DNA of 20,830 nucleotides from Bacteroidota bacterium (GTDB taxonomy: Bacteria > Bacteroidota > Bacteroidia > Flavobacteriales > Flavobacteriaceae), in NCBI GenBank assembly GCA_021793135.1, contig JAJYTI010000008.1, positions 1 to 20,830 of the forward strand, read 5' to 3'. Shown here piece after piece: positions 1-8,653 of the stretch (position 1 is its first letter; each line of letters starts with the position of its first letter). The translations under genes and the position numbers were made by a program. The notes under the pieces are model-generated. The model was not told the origin of the DNA. It worked only from the letters and a program-made list of their open reading frames with translations, and did not search any database.

Positions 1-30
1 ACAATATTTTGGATAATCTAAATGCATAAA

Positions 31-67
31 AAATAAAAAAAGGGTATTGATTTCTCAATACCCTTTT
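31..67 (-). terminator. Intrinsic terminator of the tRNA-fMet gene
   Basis: The arms at 38-50 and 55-67 are perfectly complementary (13 bp, core GGGTATTGA / TCAATACCC) around a 4-base loop. Read on the minus strand the hairpin is followed by a T-rich tract (about 37 down to 31). It lies 6 bases past the tRNA 3' end, so it should stop tRNA transcription. Confidence 0.85.
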
Positions 68-73
68 ACTTAG

Positions 74-146
<73 letters not shown>

Positions 147-155
147 ATGTGTGTG

Positions 156-163
156 CAAATATA
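156..163 (-). promoter_or_regulatory. Putative -7 element of tRNA-fMet
   Basis: The minus strand reads TATATTTG, an exact match to the Bacteroidota -7 consensus TAnnTTTG, ending 10 bases before tRNA position 1. I see no good TTG -33 element at the usual distance upstream, so the call rests on the -7 box and its position. Confidence 0.5.
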
Positions 164-300
164 AAACGAATTATTTTAATAAAAAAACTTTTCGTTATTT
201 TTATTACTTAACAAAGAATCTAAATACATTCTCTCTCCGTAATAGACTACAAATATATGTTGAATAAGTAGAATAAAAAAGAAATGACTAACTTTCTATA

Positions 301-328
301 TTGTTTTCAAGTTGCTTATTTATATTTT
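301..328 (+). promoter_or_regulatory. Weak candidate promoter of the AsmA-like gene
   Basis: TTG at 301-303 is followed after 17 bases by TATATTTT at 321-328, one base off TAnnTTTG. The start codon is at 335, so the 5' leader would be nearly absent. The surrounding DNA is very AT-rich and chance matches are likely. Confidence 0.25.
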
Positions 329-334
329 TAAATT

Positions 335-1897
335 ATGAAAAATAACAAACGTAAATACATTTTTATAATAGCGGGAGTAATCCTTTTATTCTTAGTCACA
401 TACAATTTGGTGAACTACATTGCTCATCGTAAAATTGATAAGTATTTTGCAGAAAATAAAACGGAGTTACCGATTAAAAGTTTTGAAAAATTCCATGTAA
501 ATATATGGAATGGGAGTCTTCGTGTTAAAAATGCAGAGATAGTTTGGGATAAGAACGATAGAAATTCGGCTAAAATTAAAAACTTATCCATAAAAGGTTT
601 AAAACTTATTAAACTTTGGAGAAAAGAGGATATTGATATTCGTTTAATAGAAATAAAAAATACGGAGCTAACTTTAATCAAAGGAAAACCTTCAGATGAA
701 GAGAAAGAAAAAACCGATAAAGAAGAAAAAAATAATGATGTACCCTTCATTCATGTTGATAAAATTAAATTAAAGAATCTAGTACTTATTCAGAATGATA
801 AGGAAGGTGAAAACTTAACGCATTTAAAAATAACAAAAGGAACGTTTAAAAATTTCAACATCAAAGATGTAGATAAACCTCATGAATGGTTTGAAACTTT
901 AGATTCTTATGAGTTAGAAGTCACCGAACTAAGTCACAAAACGTCGGATTGGGAGGTTTTAGAAGCAAAGAAACTAACAATAGATAATAAAGAATATAAA
1001 GCGGAAAAAGTACGCTTTTACACGGAACTAGGTATAAAAGAATACAATGCACGATTACCACACGAACGAGATCATTATGATATAAGCATTCCGGAAATCA
1101 AAATTAGTGCAACGCATTGGGATAAAGACTACGATGCCAATAGACAGCGTTTTAAAGTAGACTCCATTATAATAAATTCGCCAGAGCTAGAAATATATCG
1201 AGATAAACTTTTACCTGACGACGAAAGCTATAAACCCATGTTTAGTCAATTATTACGAGAATTGAACTTTGATATCCAAACCGAAGTATTAAAAATTAAT
1301 GATGGAGATATAAAATATAACGAACGAGTTAATGAAGATAATAACGGCGGAACTGTACATCTATCCGATTTTAATGCGATTGTAAATGATGCAGGAAACT
1401 TTAAGGAAGTCAACAAGGATAAAGATGTTCAAATACATGTAGAGAGTACATTCATGGAGTCGGGAGCTATTTCGGCAGATTGGCATTTTAATACTCAAAA
1501 CACATCCGATGTTTTTAACTTTAAAGCAAAAATCCAACACCTACAAGCAAAAAATGCCAATGCATTTATAGAGCCAAATCTAAAAGTTAGAATGGAAGGA
1601 AAACTAGATGAAGTATATATTAATATCAATGGAAATAGAGCGAAATCCAATGCAGATTTTGCTATTAGATTCCATGAACTACATGTAGATCTCCTAAAAA
1701 AAGACAACAAGGAGAAAAATAAACTTCTATCGGCAATTGCAAATATCTTTGTAAAGAAAGATAGCAAAACAAAAGATGATGAATATATGAACGAGGCTTC
1801 GGTAGAAATAGAACGAGATACTACCAAATCTATATTTAACTTCTTATGGAAAAATACATTAGAAGGATTAAAAGAAACTACAATTAATAAGCTCTAA
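335..1897 (+). CDS. AsmA-like/DUF748-type envelope protein, function unknown
   Basis: 520 residues. An N-terminal membrane anchor at about 8-27 follows a lysine-rich start, so the bulk is probably periplasmic. The rest is rich in short beta-strand-like segments of the type 'I-x-I-x-x-x-x-L-x-I' (for example near 95-113, 140-152 and 275-285), typical of AsmA/DUF748/TamB-like proteins, with a charged Lys/Glu linker at about 115-133. The last 40 residues hold RDTTKSIFNFLWKNTLEG, a C-terminal pattern I associate with Bacteroidota AsmA-like proteins. Family members are linked to lipid transport or outer-membrane maintenance; no specific substrate can be read from this sequence. The gene stands alone between a tRNA and a convergent ABC-F gene whose stop codon is only 6 bases away. 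Family assignment is from pattern; role is unknown. Confidence 0.75.
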   Translation: MKNNKRKYIFIIAGVILLFLVTYNLVNYIAHRKIDKYFAENKTELPIKSFEKFHVNIWNGSLRVKNAEIVWDKNDRNSAKIKNLSIKGLKLIKLWRKEDIDIRLIEIKNTELTLIKGKPSDEEKEKTDKEEKNNDVPFIHVDKIKLKNLVLIQNDKEGENLTHLKITKGTFKNFNIKDVDKPHEWFETLDSYELEVTELSHKTSDWEVLEAKKLTIDNKEYKAEKVRFYTELGIKEYNARLPHERDHYDISIPEIKISATHWDKDYDANRQRFKVDSIIINSPELEIYRDKLLPDDESYKPMFSQLLRELNFDIQTEVLKINDGDIKYNERVNEDNNGGTVHLSDFNAIVNDAGNFKEVNKDKDVQIHVESTFMESGAISADWHFNTQNTSDVFNFKAKIQHLQAKNANAFIEPNLKVRMEGKLDEVYININGNRAKSNADFAIRFHELHVDLLKKDNKEKNKLLSAIANIFVKKDSKTKDDEYMNEASVEIERDTTKSIFNFLWKNTLEGLKETTINKL

Positions 1898-1903
1898 ACT
1901 TAC

Positions 1904-3811
1904 TTAGGATTCTAAAGCAATATAAAGCTCTTCCCATTCGTCGTGAAGGGCTTTTAATTTTTCTTTGGTTTCTTCATATTCTTTAAAGAATCCTTCTGGC
2001 ACATTTCCATCGCCATACTCTTCTATTAATTGTTTATCGAGTTTGCTGATTTTAGTTTCTAGATTCTCAATTTCTCGTTCAACCTTAGAAAAACGATTTT
2101 GCAAAGTTTTGCGCTTACGTCTAGTCTCGGCATCTTCTTTTACTGGAGTAGCTTCCACTTTATTGTTAACTATAACAGACTTTTTTTCAACTTCTCTAAA
2201 ATCTGTAGCTTTTCGAGATTCTAAATAATAATCAATATCTCCTAAGAATTCATTTACTTGACCATCTTTGAATTCATATACAATATCGGTAAGCCCTTGC
2301 AGGAACTCTCTATCGTGAGATACTAATAGTAAAGTACCTTCAAAGTTCATTAAAGCTTCTTTTACTACATTCTTTGAATCAATATCTAAGTGGTTAGTAG
2401 GCTCGTCCATAATCAACACATTAAACGATTGCATCATAAGCTTTGCCAACGCTAGTCTATTACGCTCTCCTCCACTTAGTACGCTCACGTATTTATCTAC
2501 ATCGTCTCCTCTAAATAAAAAGGAACCAAGTATATTTCTAACGTTTGTACGATTACTATCGGTAGACTCTTGTAGTAATGTTTCATAAACCGTTAATGAG
2601 CCATCTAGATATTCTGATTGGTTTTGAGCAAAATACCCTATTTTCACATTATGACCTAGCTCTAAAACACCATCATGTGATTCTTCTCCTATAATACATT
2701 TAGCTAAAGTAGATTTTCCTTGGCCATTCTGACCTACAAAAGCTAGCTTACTTCCACGAGAAACCAGCATGTTTACATCTCTCAACACTTGATGGTCATC
2801 AAAAGACTTAGATAAGTGCTCCATCTTTACCACAACCTTACCAGGCTGAATAGATACTGGAAAGTGTAAATTTAACTTTGTAGTATCTCTTTCCTCAACC
2901 TCTATACGCTCCATTCTATCTAGTTTCTTAATCAATGATTGCGCCATAGACGCTTTAGAAGCTTTGGCACGGAAACGTTCGATAAGTTTTTCCGTTTGCT
3001 CGATTTCTTTTTGTTGATTACGTAATTCTGCCAACTGCTGTTCTTGCAACTGTTCGCGATATACAAGGTACTCAGAATAGGGCTTTTTATAATCGTAAAT
3101 TTTACCGAAAGAAATCTCTATCGTGCGATTGGTTGTATTATCCAAAAACATTTTATCGTGAGAAACCAAAATAACAGCGCCATCGTAAGTTGTTAAGAAA
3201 TTTTCTAACCATACAATAGACTCAATATCCAAGTGGTTTGTAGGCTCATCTAACAATAGGATATCGTTTCTTTGCAAAAGAAGTTTTGCCAATTCTATAC
3301 GCATACGCCATCCACCAGAAAACTCTTCCGTAAGTTTCTCAAAATCGTCTCGTCCAAAACCTAAACCAAGCAAAATCCGTTCGGTTTCTCCTTGGTAAGT
3401 ATACCCTCCTAACACTTCATATCTTGCCTGGAGTTCGTTTAAATCTATAAGTAATTGATTATAAGAGTCACTTTCATAGTCTGTTCGCGTAGCTAATTGT
3501 TCATTTACACTTTCCAAGTCTGATTCTATCTGTTTAAGCTCGATAAATGCTTGTTGCGCTTCTTCAATAAGAGTTCTACCTGATTCAAAATCTATATCTT
3601 GACGCAAAAATCCTATTTTAGCATCTTTAGCTAATGCAATATTACCTTCTTCATAAGGTTGATCGCCAGAAATAACACGCAATAAAGTTGATTTTCCAGA
3701 ACCATTTTTACCAACTAATCCAATGCGATCGCCAGCAGAAACCTGAAAAGCAATTTGCTGAAATAAAGCTTCTCCATGAAAAGAAACCGTAAGATTGTGA
3801 ACATTAAGCAT
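1904..3811 (-). CDS. ABC-F family ATPase (EttA/Uup/YheS-like)
   Basis: Two ATP-binding cassettes and no membrane segments, as in cytosolic ribosome-binding ABC-F factors. Counting from the chosen start (635 residues): Walker A GKNGSGKS near 34-41, signature FSGGW near 164-168, Walker B LLLDEPTNHLD near 186-195; then a charged helical linker at about 240-315 (PtIM region); second Walker A GQNGQGKS near 360-367, signature LSGGE near 445-449, Walker B MDEPTNHLD near 468-476; and a C-terminal Lys/Glu coiled coil over the last 60 residues. An in-frame ATG 15 codons upstream (3856) exists, but the family normally begins MLNVHNL-, and the extra segment overlaps the likely promoter, so I use 3811. 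ABC-F proteins act on translating ribosomes; some give antibiotic resistance, but nothing here suggests that role. Divergent from the DUF983 gene. Confidence 0.92.
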   Translation of the reverse strand: MLNVHNLTVSFHGEALFQQIAFQVSAGDRIGLVGKNGSGKSTLLRVISGDQPYEEGNIALAKDAKIGFLRQDIDFESGRTLIEEAQQAFIELKQIESDLESVNEQLATRTDYESDSYNQLLIDLNELQARYEVLGGYTYQGETERILLGLGFGRDDFEKLTEEFSGGWRMRIELAKLLLQRNDILLLDEPTNHLDIESIVWLENFLTTYDGAVILVSHDKMFLDNTTNRTIEISFGKIYDYKKPYSEYLVYREQLQEQQLAELRNQQKEIEQTEKLIERFRAKASKASMAQSLIKKLDRMERIEVEERDTTKLNLHFPVSIQPGKVVVKMEHLSKSFDDHQVLRDVNMLVSRGSKLAFVGQNGQGKSTLAKCIIGEESHDGVLELGHNVKIGYFAQNQSEYLDGSLTVYETLLQESTDSNRTNVRNILGSFLFRGDDVDKYVSVLSGGERNRLALAKLMMQSFNVLIMDEPTNHLDIDSKNVVKEALMNFEGTLLLVSHDREFLQGLTDIVYEFKDGQVNEFLGDIDYYLESRKATDFREVEKKSVIVNNKVEATPVKEDAETRRKRKTLQNRFSKVEREIENLETKISKLDKQLIEEYGDGNVPEGFFKEYEETKEKLKALHDEWEELYIALES

Positions 3812-3831
3812 AGGCAAGTACTTTCTTTGTG

Positions 3832-3839
3832 CAAAGATG
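3832..3839 (-). promoter_or_regulatory. Possible -7 element of the ABC-F gene
   Basis: The minus strand reads CATCTTTG, one base off TAnnTTTG, 20 bases before the chosen ABC-F start. No convincing -33 TTG is visible. It supports the downstream start at 3811, because the box would lie inside the longer reading frame. Confidence 0.3.
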
Positions 3840-3841
3840 CT

Positions 3842-3849
3842 TAAATTTG
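3842..3849 (+). promoter_or_regulatory. Possible -7 element of the DUF983 gene
   Basis: TAAATTTG matches TAnnTTTG exactly and lies 20 bases before the ATG at 3870. The only nearby TTTG upstream (3826-3829) is 12 bases away, too close for a -33 element, so the assignment is tentative. Confidence 0.4.
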
Positions 3850-3869
3850 CATCCATATAAAAGAAAGCT

Positions 3870-4307
3870 ATGAAATTCTTAAAAGGAACAAGACTATATA
3901 GTAGTTTAACTGGTACGTGTCCTGTATGCCAGAAAACATATATGTATGAAGAACATAATGCATATAAACTATCTAAGACCCTACTTTTAAAAGAAAGATG
4001 TGATCACTGCTTTTTAAAATTCAACATGGAACCTTCGTTCTTTTTTGGAGCAATGTATGTAAGTTACTCCCTTGGTGTTGCACTTGCAGTAGCTACTTTT
4101 ATTATTGTTTTCTTCTTTTTAGGCATAAAAGATAAGCTTTACATATTACTATCGATTACAGGGGTACTTATTGTTCTGATGCCGATTATACAAAGATTAT
4201 CAAGAAATATTTGGTTAAATATTTTTATTGGCTACGACCGAAGAAAAGCAAATAACACACGAGAAGAAAATCTTATGGAAAATCCGCCAATGATGACTAA
4301 GAAATAA
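3870..4307 (+). CDS. DUF983 family small membrane protein
   Basis: 145 residues. The N-terminal cytoplasmic part has two Cys pairs, CPVC at about 17-20 and CDHC at about 44-47, likely a zinc ribbon. Two hydrophobic segments follow at about 58-85 and 90-110, separated by a short GIKDK turn, and the tail is hydrophilic. This arrangement is characteristic of DUF983, a family without an established function that is common in Bacteroidota and Alphaproteobacteria. The gene has its own short promoter region shared with the divergent ABC-F gene. Its last 11 bases overlap the end of the convergent oxidoreductase gene. Confidence 0.88.
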   Translation: MKFLKGTRLYSSLTGTCPVCQKTYMYEEHNAYKLSKTLLLKERCDHCFLKFNMEPSFFFGAMYVSYSLGVALAVATFIIVFFFLGIKDKLYILLSITGVLIVLMPIIQRLSRNIWLNIFIGYDRRKANNTREENLMENPPMMTKK

Positions 4308-5343
4308 ACCTACTTATATCTTTTTCTGAAGGAAGAGAAATCTTATTTTCTATAAAATCATATAAATATTTAGAATAAAGTGGCCCTCTAGTAAACCCAC
4401 GTGTACCTAAACCATTAAACACATACATATTTTCCTTGATCTGTCCCAATACAGGTTGTCTATCTTTAGTGACAGGACGTACCCCTACAACTTGATCTAT
4501 TACCTCATAATTACAAGATATCATTTTTTTAAGCTTCCCCTCTATCTCTATTTTAGCTTGGATGGTAGAATTGGAAGATAAATCATTAGGACTATAAGTA
4601 GCACCAACTTTATAAATATCATTACCAAGAGGAATAATATAAACCGCACCTTTCAAAATTTTATTTGCCTTGAGCTCAGGAGACTTAATAATGAGAAACT
4701 CTCCTTTATTTGGGTAGATTACGGGACTAGATACAAATGGATTTTTTGTAATACCAACACCTTCAGCAAATACAATTTTTTTTGCTTCAACGTGTTTATA
4801 CTTCCATGAATAAGTATTTCTATTTAAAGCAAGAGCAGAATAATCAAAAGGTTCTGATAGAAGATTATTTCGTGTTTTTAAAAACGTTTCAAAACTTTGA
4901 ATAAAGCTAAATGCATCAATCCTAAAACTATTTGACACTTCTCCAAATCCAAAATCAGCATTAACATGGGGATTCTGATTTGCGACCAATTTTGGAGTAA
5001 GGAAGGGCTTTAAATGACGTTTATCAGCTGCTGCAAACCAATTATTTTGTTCTTCTATAGAAGCAAAAATTCTAGAAACTTTTTGTTCTGAATAACGCCA
5101 ATTCGTATTTGTAAGATGCTGTAGTTCACTATAAAATTCATTAGCATAATCTATAAATGTTGGGGTATCTACTGGTGCAGTAAATCGACGAAGTACCACC
5201 GGATTAAAAATTCCTCCAGACTTCAATGTCGCTCCAGGAACTCGATCTGCGATTACCACAAAGCTCTTATTATGATCCATAAGTTGTTTACTAAAAGTAA
5301 CACCGGCTATTCCTAGACCAACAATAATATAATCTACTTTCAT
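4297..5343 (-). CDS. FAD-dependent oxidoreductase, DAO family
   Basis: 348 residues. The N-terminus holds a Rossmann dinucleotide-binding motif, VGLGIAG at about 8-14, with the expected strand before it, and SGGIFNP near 42-48 resembles the FAD-contacting loop of D-amino-acid oxidase-like enzymes. The C-terminal GVRPVTKDRQPVLG and NGLGTRGFTRGP segments (about 285-320) match the closing FAD loop of the DAO fold. No signal peptide, so cytosolic. The substrate cannot be told: glycine-oxidase-like, MnmC-like or another amine oxidation is possible, but the tRNA-methyltransferase domain of MnmC is absent. It lies downstream of gldN in the same direction but beyond a strong terminator, so it is probably not part of the gld operon except by read-through. 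Confidence 0.82.
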   Translation of the reverse strand: MKVDYIIVGLGIAGVTFSKQLMDHNKSFVVIADRVPGATLKSGGIFNPVVLRRFTAPVDTPTFIDYANEFYSELQHLTNTNWRYSEQKVSRIFASIEEQNNWFAAADKRHLKPFLTPKLVANQNPHVNADFGFGEVSNSFRIDAFSFIQSFETFLKTRNNLLSEPFDYSALALNRNTYSWKYKHVEAKKIVFAEGVGITKNPFVSSPVIYPNKGEFLIIKSPELKANKILKGAVYIIPLGNDIYKVGATYSPNDLSSNSTIQAKIEIEGKLKKMISCNYEVIDQVVGVRPVTKDRQPVLGQIKENMYVFNGLGTRGFTRGPLYSKYLYDFIENKISLPSEKDISRFIS

Positions 5344-5354
5344 AATACAAATAG

Positions 5355-5392
5355 AATAAAAACACCCTCTCGCTAAAAATAACGAGAGGGTG
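5355..5392 (-). terminator. Terminator of the gldKLMN operon
   Basis: Perfect 10-bp inverted repeat, arms CACCCTCTCG at 5363-5372 and CGAGAGGGTG at 5383-5392, with a 10-base loop. On the minus strand it is followed by TTTTTATT, a usable intrinsic terminator. It lies 28 bases past the gldN stop codon and 20 bases before the oxidoreductase start. Confidence 0.88.
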
Positions 5393-5419
5393 CAAAATGT
5401 TATTATAACAATTAAGACA

Positions 5420-6319
5420 TTAGTTTGCCCATAGATCCATTTCTACGTTTCTTATCTTGTCTTTTATACGTTCAGATTCCAATAACTGCATTAGAGCGTT
5501 ATCCTGTATATAATGATCAACCTCTCTATCGCCATACTCGTTATCCTCTTTATAGATAACAGCACTAAATCGTCGAGAATTTAATAAGTGATCAAAGGAT
5601 AAAGGCTGCGAAGAATTACCTTGGTTAAAGGCATATGCCTTGTGTAAAACTTCTCTTGCATCTGGATAGAACACCCAGAACAACTCTACCTTGCTGTCCA
5701 TATCATCTGGGAATGCTTTAGATCGAGCCTCATTGGCTACTGGACAGATACCTAACAAACGATATTTTAATTCGCCCTGTCTTTTATCTACATACCAATA
5801 TCCTCGTATTCTCCACTCTTCAATATCTCCAGCATCAAGAGTAAAGCTACGTACGTACTGCGGATCTACTTCTTCACCAGCGTTTAATTGAGAAATTCCC
5901 ATATCTGTAGTATCACTATATACTAAAGAAGCTTGGATATCCGTCAAATCACGCTTTTGAGTAAAGTAAGAGTCTGCATAGACCTCAGTAATATTACCAG
6001 CTTTGATGTTTTTCACTAACACATCATACAATGATCTACGATCTTGTCCAATGTTATTGGTGTCAATAGGGTAATACAACGGGAAGTTCATACGCTCATT
6101 AAGGTCGATAATCTCCCAAGTGGTTTTGGACCATAACACATCTCTGTCGTCCACGTAACCATATGGTAAAGGACCGTCATTGTCGTATTCCATTTGTGCT
6201 TCCGTTTTAACGCCAATTTCATCTGGAGCTTTAGCGTTCAAAATATTTACTTGTGCACTGGCACTTAAGCCGAATAGCAGTGAGAATGCACATAACAAAA
6301 CCACATTCTTAATTGTCAT
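5420..6319 (-). CDS. gldN: GldN, type IX secretion/gliding motility periplasmic protein
   Basis: 299 residues with a cleavable signal peptide (hydrophobic core about 6-18, likely cleavage after ASA at 20-22, leaving Gln first). The body (PLPYGYVDDRDVLW, FPLYYPIDTNN, GICPVANEARS and a WVFYPDAREVLHKA-type segment) is that of GldN, known as PorN in Porphyromonas. GldN partners with GldK in a periplasmic ring under the outer membrane and is contacted by the C-terminal domain of GldM. Last gene of the operon, starting 16 bases after the gldM stop; no second gldN-like copy (gldO) is in the window. Recognition is from sequence pattern and operon position together. Confidence 0.95.
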   Translation of the reverse strand: MTIKNVVLLCAFSLLFGLSASAQVNILNAKAPDEIGVKTEAQMEYDNDGPLPYGYVDDRDVLWSKTTWEIIDLNERMNFPLYYPIDTNNIGQDRRSLYDVLVKNIKAGNITEVYADSYFTQKRDLTDIQASLVYSDTTDMGISQLNAGEEVDPQYVRSFTLDAGDIEEWRIRGYWYVDKRQGELKYRLLGICPVANEARSKAFPDDMDSKVELFWVFYPDAREVLHKAYAFNQGNSSQPLSFDHLLNSRRFSAVIYKEDNEYGDREVDHYIQDNALMQLLESERIKDKIRNVEMDLWAN

Positions 6320-6335
6320 AAAATTAAATTTTATA

Positions 6336-7904
6336 CTAGTTCGTCAATTCCACCATTATTGGTGATATTCTAGGTAACGTATATGAAGAGTTACCTACAA
6401 TAGTTGCTTTAATATCAATTATTTGCACTACAGAACCTCTAGGCGCTCTTTGTAATGCTTGCTTAGCTTGCGGATTAAGCTTATCTCCTTGTACAGTAAC
6501 TGTAGGTTGTCCTGGAACTTTAAAACTAAATCCAGTAACACTTAAGTTAAGGTCAAAATCAAAATCTTGCAAGACTGCTCCAATAGAAGCGATTTCTAAT
6601 CCTTGTCTTTCTATACGTACTGCACCTCCATTACCATCTTCACCTCTTACGGTACCAGTTGGTCTAGGAATATCTTTAATACGGAAAGGAACTTTTGAGC
6701 TAACGGTAACACCATCTGGAGTTGTACCAGAAGCAGTAATAGTTACTTCTCTACCAGAACCTGGACGCATAACGTATTTACTACCACTAACTTTAGTTAA
6801 TCCAGCAGCAGATGCAGTTACTTTATCATCTGATAATCCTGGAATAGCAATCGTTATTGGGTTTTCAACCCCACGATAAACAACGTTCATCTTGTCTGCA
6901 GAAATAACTGCATCTGTAGGACGGCTAATAGTTGTAAAGCTTTGCTTAACATCCACTTCTTGCTCTTCCCCACCAAACATATAAACTAATTTACCTTCAA
7001 TAGTGTGCTCACCAGCTCCACCTGAATTCACTTTTAGGTGTACTTTACCACCTTTTACTTCGTATTCGTTCTCGCTTAATTTTCTACCATCTAAGGTTAA
7101 TTCGACTCTAGCTGGAGCAGTAGCATCGTCCGTACGACCTAAAGCTAATGAACCTTCAAATTCTTCACCAGTATAGTATGCAGACTTAGATGTTTCTAAT
7201 AAAGTTGCATAGTTATCATAAGACAATGCAGCATCTTGTTGTCCAGAAAGCATTTTCGCAAGCACTTCACTTTGTGTGTTCACCACATCCGATTGCATTT
7301 GCGTTAACTTAGTTCTTGTTGCAATCAATGGGAACCCTTCAAAGTTATAGTTCATCCAATGACGGGTTAATCCATCTCTAGTCTCTACATCATCAGTAGA
7401 AAATTTTCTCTCAAGATCATTAATGATTTCATCAAAACCATTATGTTCTTCAAGCAAAGCTACCATAGATTGACGATAGTTGTCTACTTTTTCAACAAAC
7501 TCTTCACCTTCTGGTGTTAATTTGTCTGCTACAAAGAACATACGATCAGTGAACCCTGATTGGTCTTGTGTTTCATAATCTTCTGGTCTTTCTAAGGATC
7601 CGATGATTTCATCTTTAACTCCTTGAACGTATTCAATAAATTCATTCGAGATTGTCTGCATTTTATCAGACGCCTCTTTAATTGCACCATACTGTTCTGG
7701 TGACTCACTTGCTCTTTGCGCCAAATTGGCCATAAAAGCATTATTTCTATCTGTTGTTGTAACGTTCGCCTCAGTAAGACGCTCGTCCATCATACCAAAA
7801 GCAGAAAGTACCTCTTTGGTCATATTTAGAGCCATCATCGCAATAAATACAAGATACATGAGGTTAATCATCCTCTGTCTTGGTGTTAACTTACTTGCTG
7901 ACAT
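6336..7904 (-). CDS. gldM: GldM, type IX secretion motor shaft protein
   Basis: 522 residues. A short cytoplasmic start (KLTPRQRMINLMYLVF) leads into a single membrane helix at about 12-28, then a large periplasmic part: helical first domain up to about residue 220 followed by beta-rich Ig-like domains to the C-terminus. This matches GldM/PorM, a dimer whose helices run through the GldL pentamer in the inner membrane and whose periplasmic domains reach the GldK-GldN ring. Proton flow through GldL-GldM drives type IX secretion and gliding. Starts 65 bases after gldL; that spacer contains an inverted repeat (separate entry). Confidence 0.96.
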   Translation of the reverse strand: MSASKLTPRQRMINLMYLVFIAMMALNMTKEVLSAFGMMDERLTEANVTTTDRNNAFMANLAQRASESPEQYGAIKEASDKMQTISNEFIEYVQGVKDEIIGSLERPEDYETQDQSGFTDRMFFVADKLTPEGEEFVEKVDNYRQSMVALLEEHNGFDEIINDLERKFSTDDVETRDGLTRHWMNYNFEGFPLIATRTKLTQMQSDVVNTQSEVLAKMLSGQQDAALSYDNYATLLETSKSAYYTGEEFEGSLALGRTDDATAPARVELTLDGRKLSENEYEVKGGKVHLKVNSGGAGEHTIEGKLVYMFGGEEQEVDVKQSFTTISRPTDAVISADKMNVVYRGVENPITIAIPGLSDDKVTASAAGLTKVSGSKYVMRPGSGREVTITASGTTPDGVTVSSKVPFRIKDIPRPTGTVRGEDGNGGAVRIERQGLEIASIGAVLQDFDFDLNLSVTGFSFKVPGQPTVTVQGDKLNPQAKQALQRAPRGSVVQIIDIKATIVGNSSYTLPRISPIMVELTN

Positions 7905-7909
7905 ATTAT

Positions 7910-7969
7910 TGTTCTTTTTTTAATAGGATTAATTACTTTTTTTATTTGTTTTAATTCTTAAAAAGAACA
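7910..7969 (-). repeat. Inverted repeat filling the gldL-gldM spacer
   Basis: Arms TGTTCTTTTT at 7910-7919 and AAAAAGAACA at 7960-7969 are perfectly complementary, about 40 bases apart. One arm directly abuts the gldL stop codon, the other ends 5 bases before the gldM start codon. In the mRNA the stem would lie over the gldM translation-initiation region. A smaller local hairpin (TTCTT-TTT-AAGAA on the minus strand) competes with the first arm. The stem is A/U-rich, so its stability is uncertain. Confidence 0.45.
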
Positions 7970-8632
7970 TTATTTTCTATTCATAGCAGATAGCATTCCA
8001 CCATATACTCCGTTTAAAGAAGATAAGTTGGTAGCAAGGCTTTCCATTTGTTGTTGCAATTGTACAGCATTGTTAGCAACACTTTCGTTAACTTCTGCTT
8101 GTTTTTTAGTAGATTCTAATTGAATTTGGTAAAGTCCGTTTAATGACTCTAATTGTGAAGCAGCTTTAACCATTTCTTCACTATATTTTTTAGTAGAGTT
8201 CATTGCATCGGTAGTTGGTGCAATTCCTTTTGCAGCACCTTCAAATGAACGAATACTCTCTCCAAGACTTGCCATTAAAGAAGCATCAATTTTTGCATCC
8301 TTAAGCATTTCGTCTAGTTTCTTAGATAGCATTCCAGAAGCTTCGCTTTCTGCAACTTGTGGCTTTTGAACTGCACCAAGTTTTTTGCTCGGTTGTCCAC
8401 CTGCTAATTCTGGATATACTAATGACCAGTCTAGATCATCATCAACTGGCTCAAATGCAGAAATGAAGAAAATAGTTGCTTCCGTTATCAGACCGAATGC
8501 TAAAAGTGTATCTCCACTAATAGGTCCTAATGACCAGTGAAGAATTTTAAACAATGCACCAAGAATTACAATTGATGCTCCGATACCGTAAGCCATGTTA
8601 AAAACACGCTTTTGCATTTTAGATTTTGCCAT
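7970..8632 (-). CDS. gldL: GldL, type IX secretion motor stator-ring protein
   Basis: 220 residues. Two membrane helices at about 13-32 and 42-60 form a hairpin; the C-terminal two thirds is a cytoplasmic helical region rich in Gln, Ser and Lys. The first helix carries K29 and the second E51 within LITEATIFFISAFEP; E51 appears to correspond to the protonatable glutamate (E49 in Flavobacterium johnsoniae) needed for motor function. GldL forms a pentamer around two GldM helices. The start MAKSKMQKRVFNMAYG is the usual one for the family. It follows gldK by 64 bases and precedes gldM by 65. Confidence 0.96.
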   Translation of the reverse strand: MAKSKMQKRVFNMAYGIGASIVILGALFKILHWSLGPISGDTLLAFGLITEATIFFISAFEPVDDDLDWSLVYPELAGGQPSKKLGAVQKPQVAESEASGMLSKKLDEMLKDAKIDASLMASLGESIRSFEGAAKGIAPTTDAMNSTKKYSEEMVKAASQLESLNGLYQIQLESTKKQAEVNESVANNAVQLQQQMESLATNLSSLNGVYGGMLSAMNRK

Positions 8633-8653
8633 AATACAATAGTTTAAGTAAAA

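Noticed and set aside
3812..3856. Fifteen-residue N-terminal extension of the ABC-F protein
   Set aside because: It overlaps a likely -7 box, and the family normally begins at the Met of MLNVHNL.
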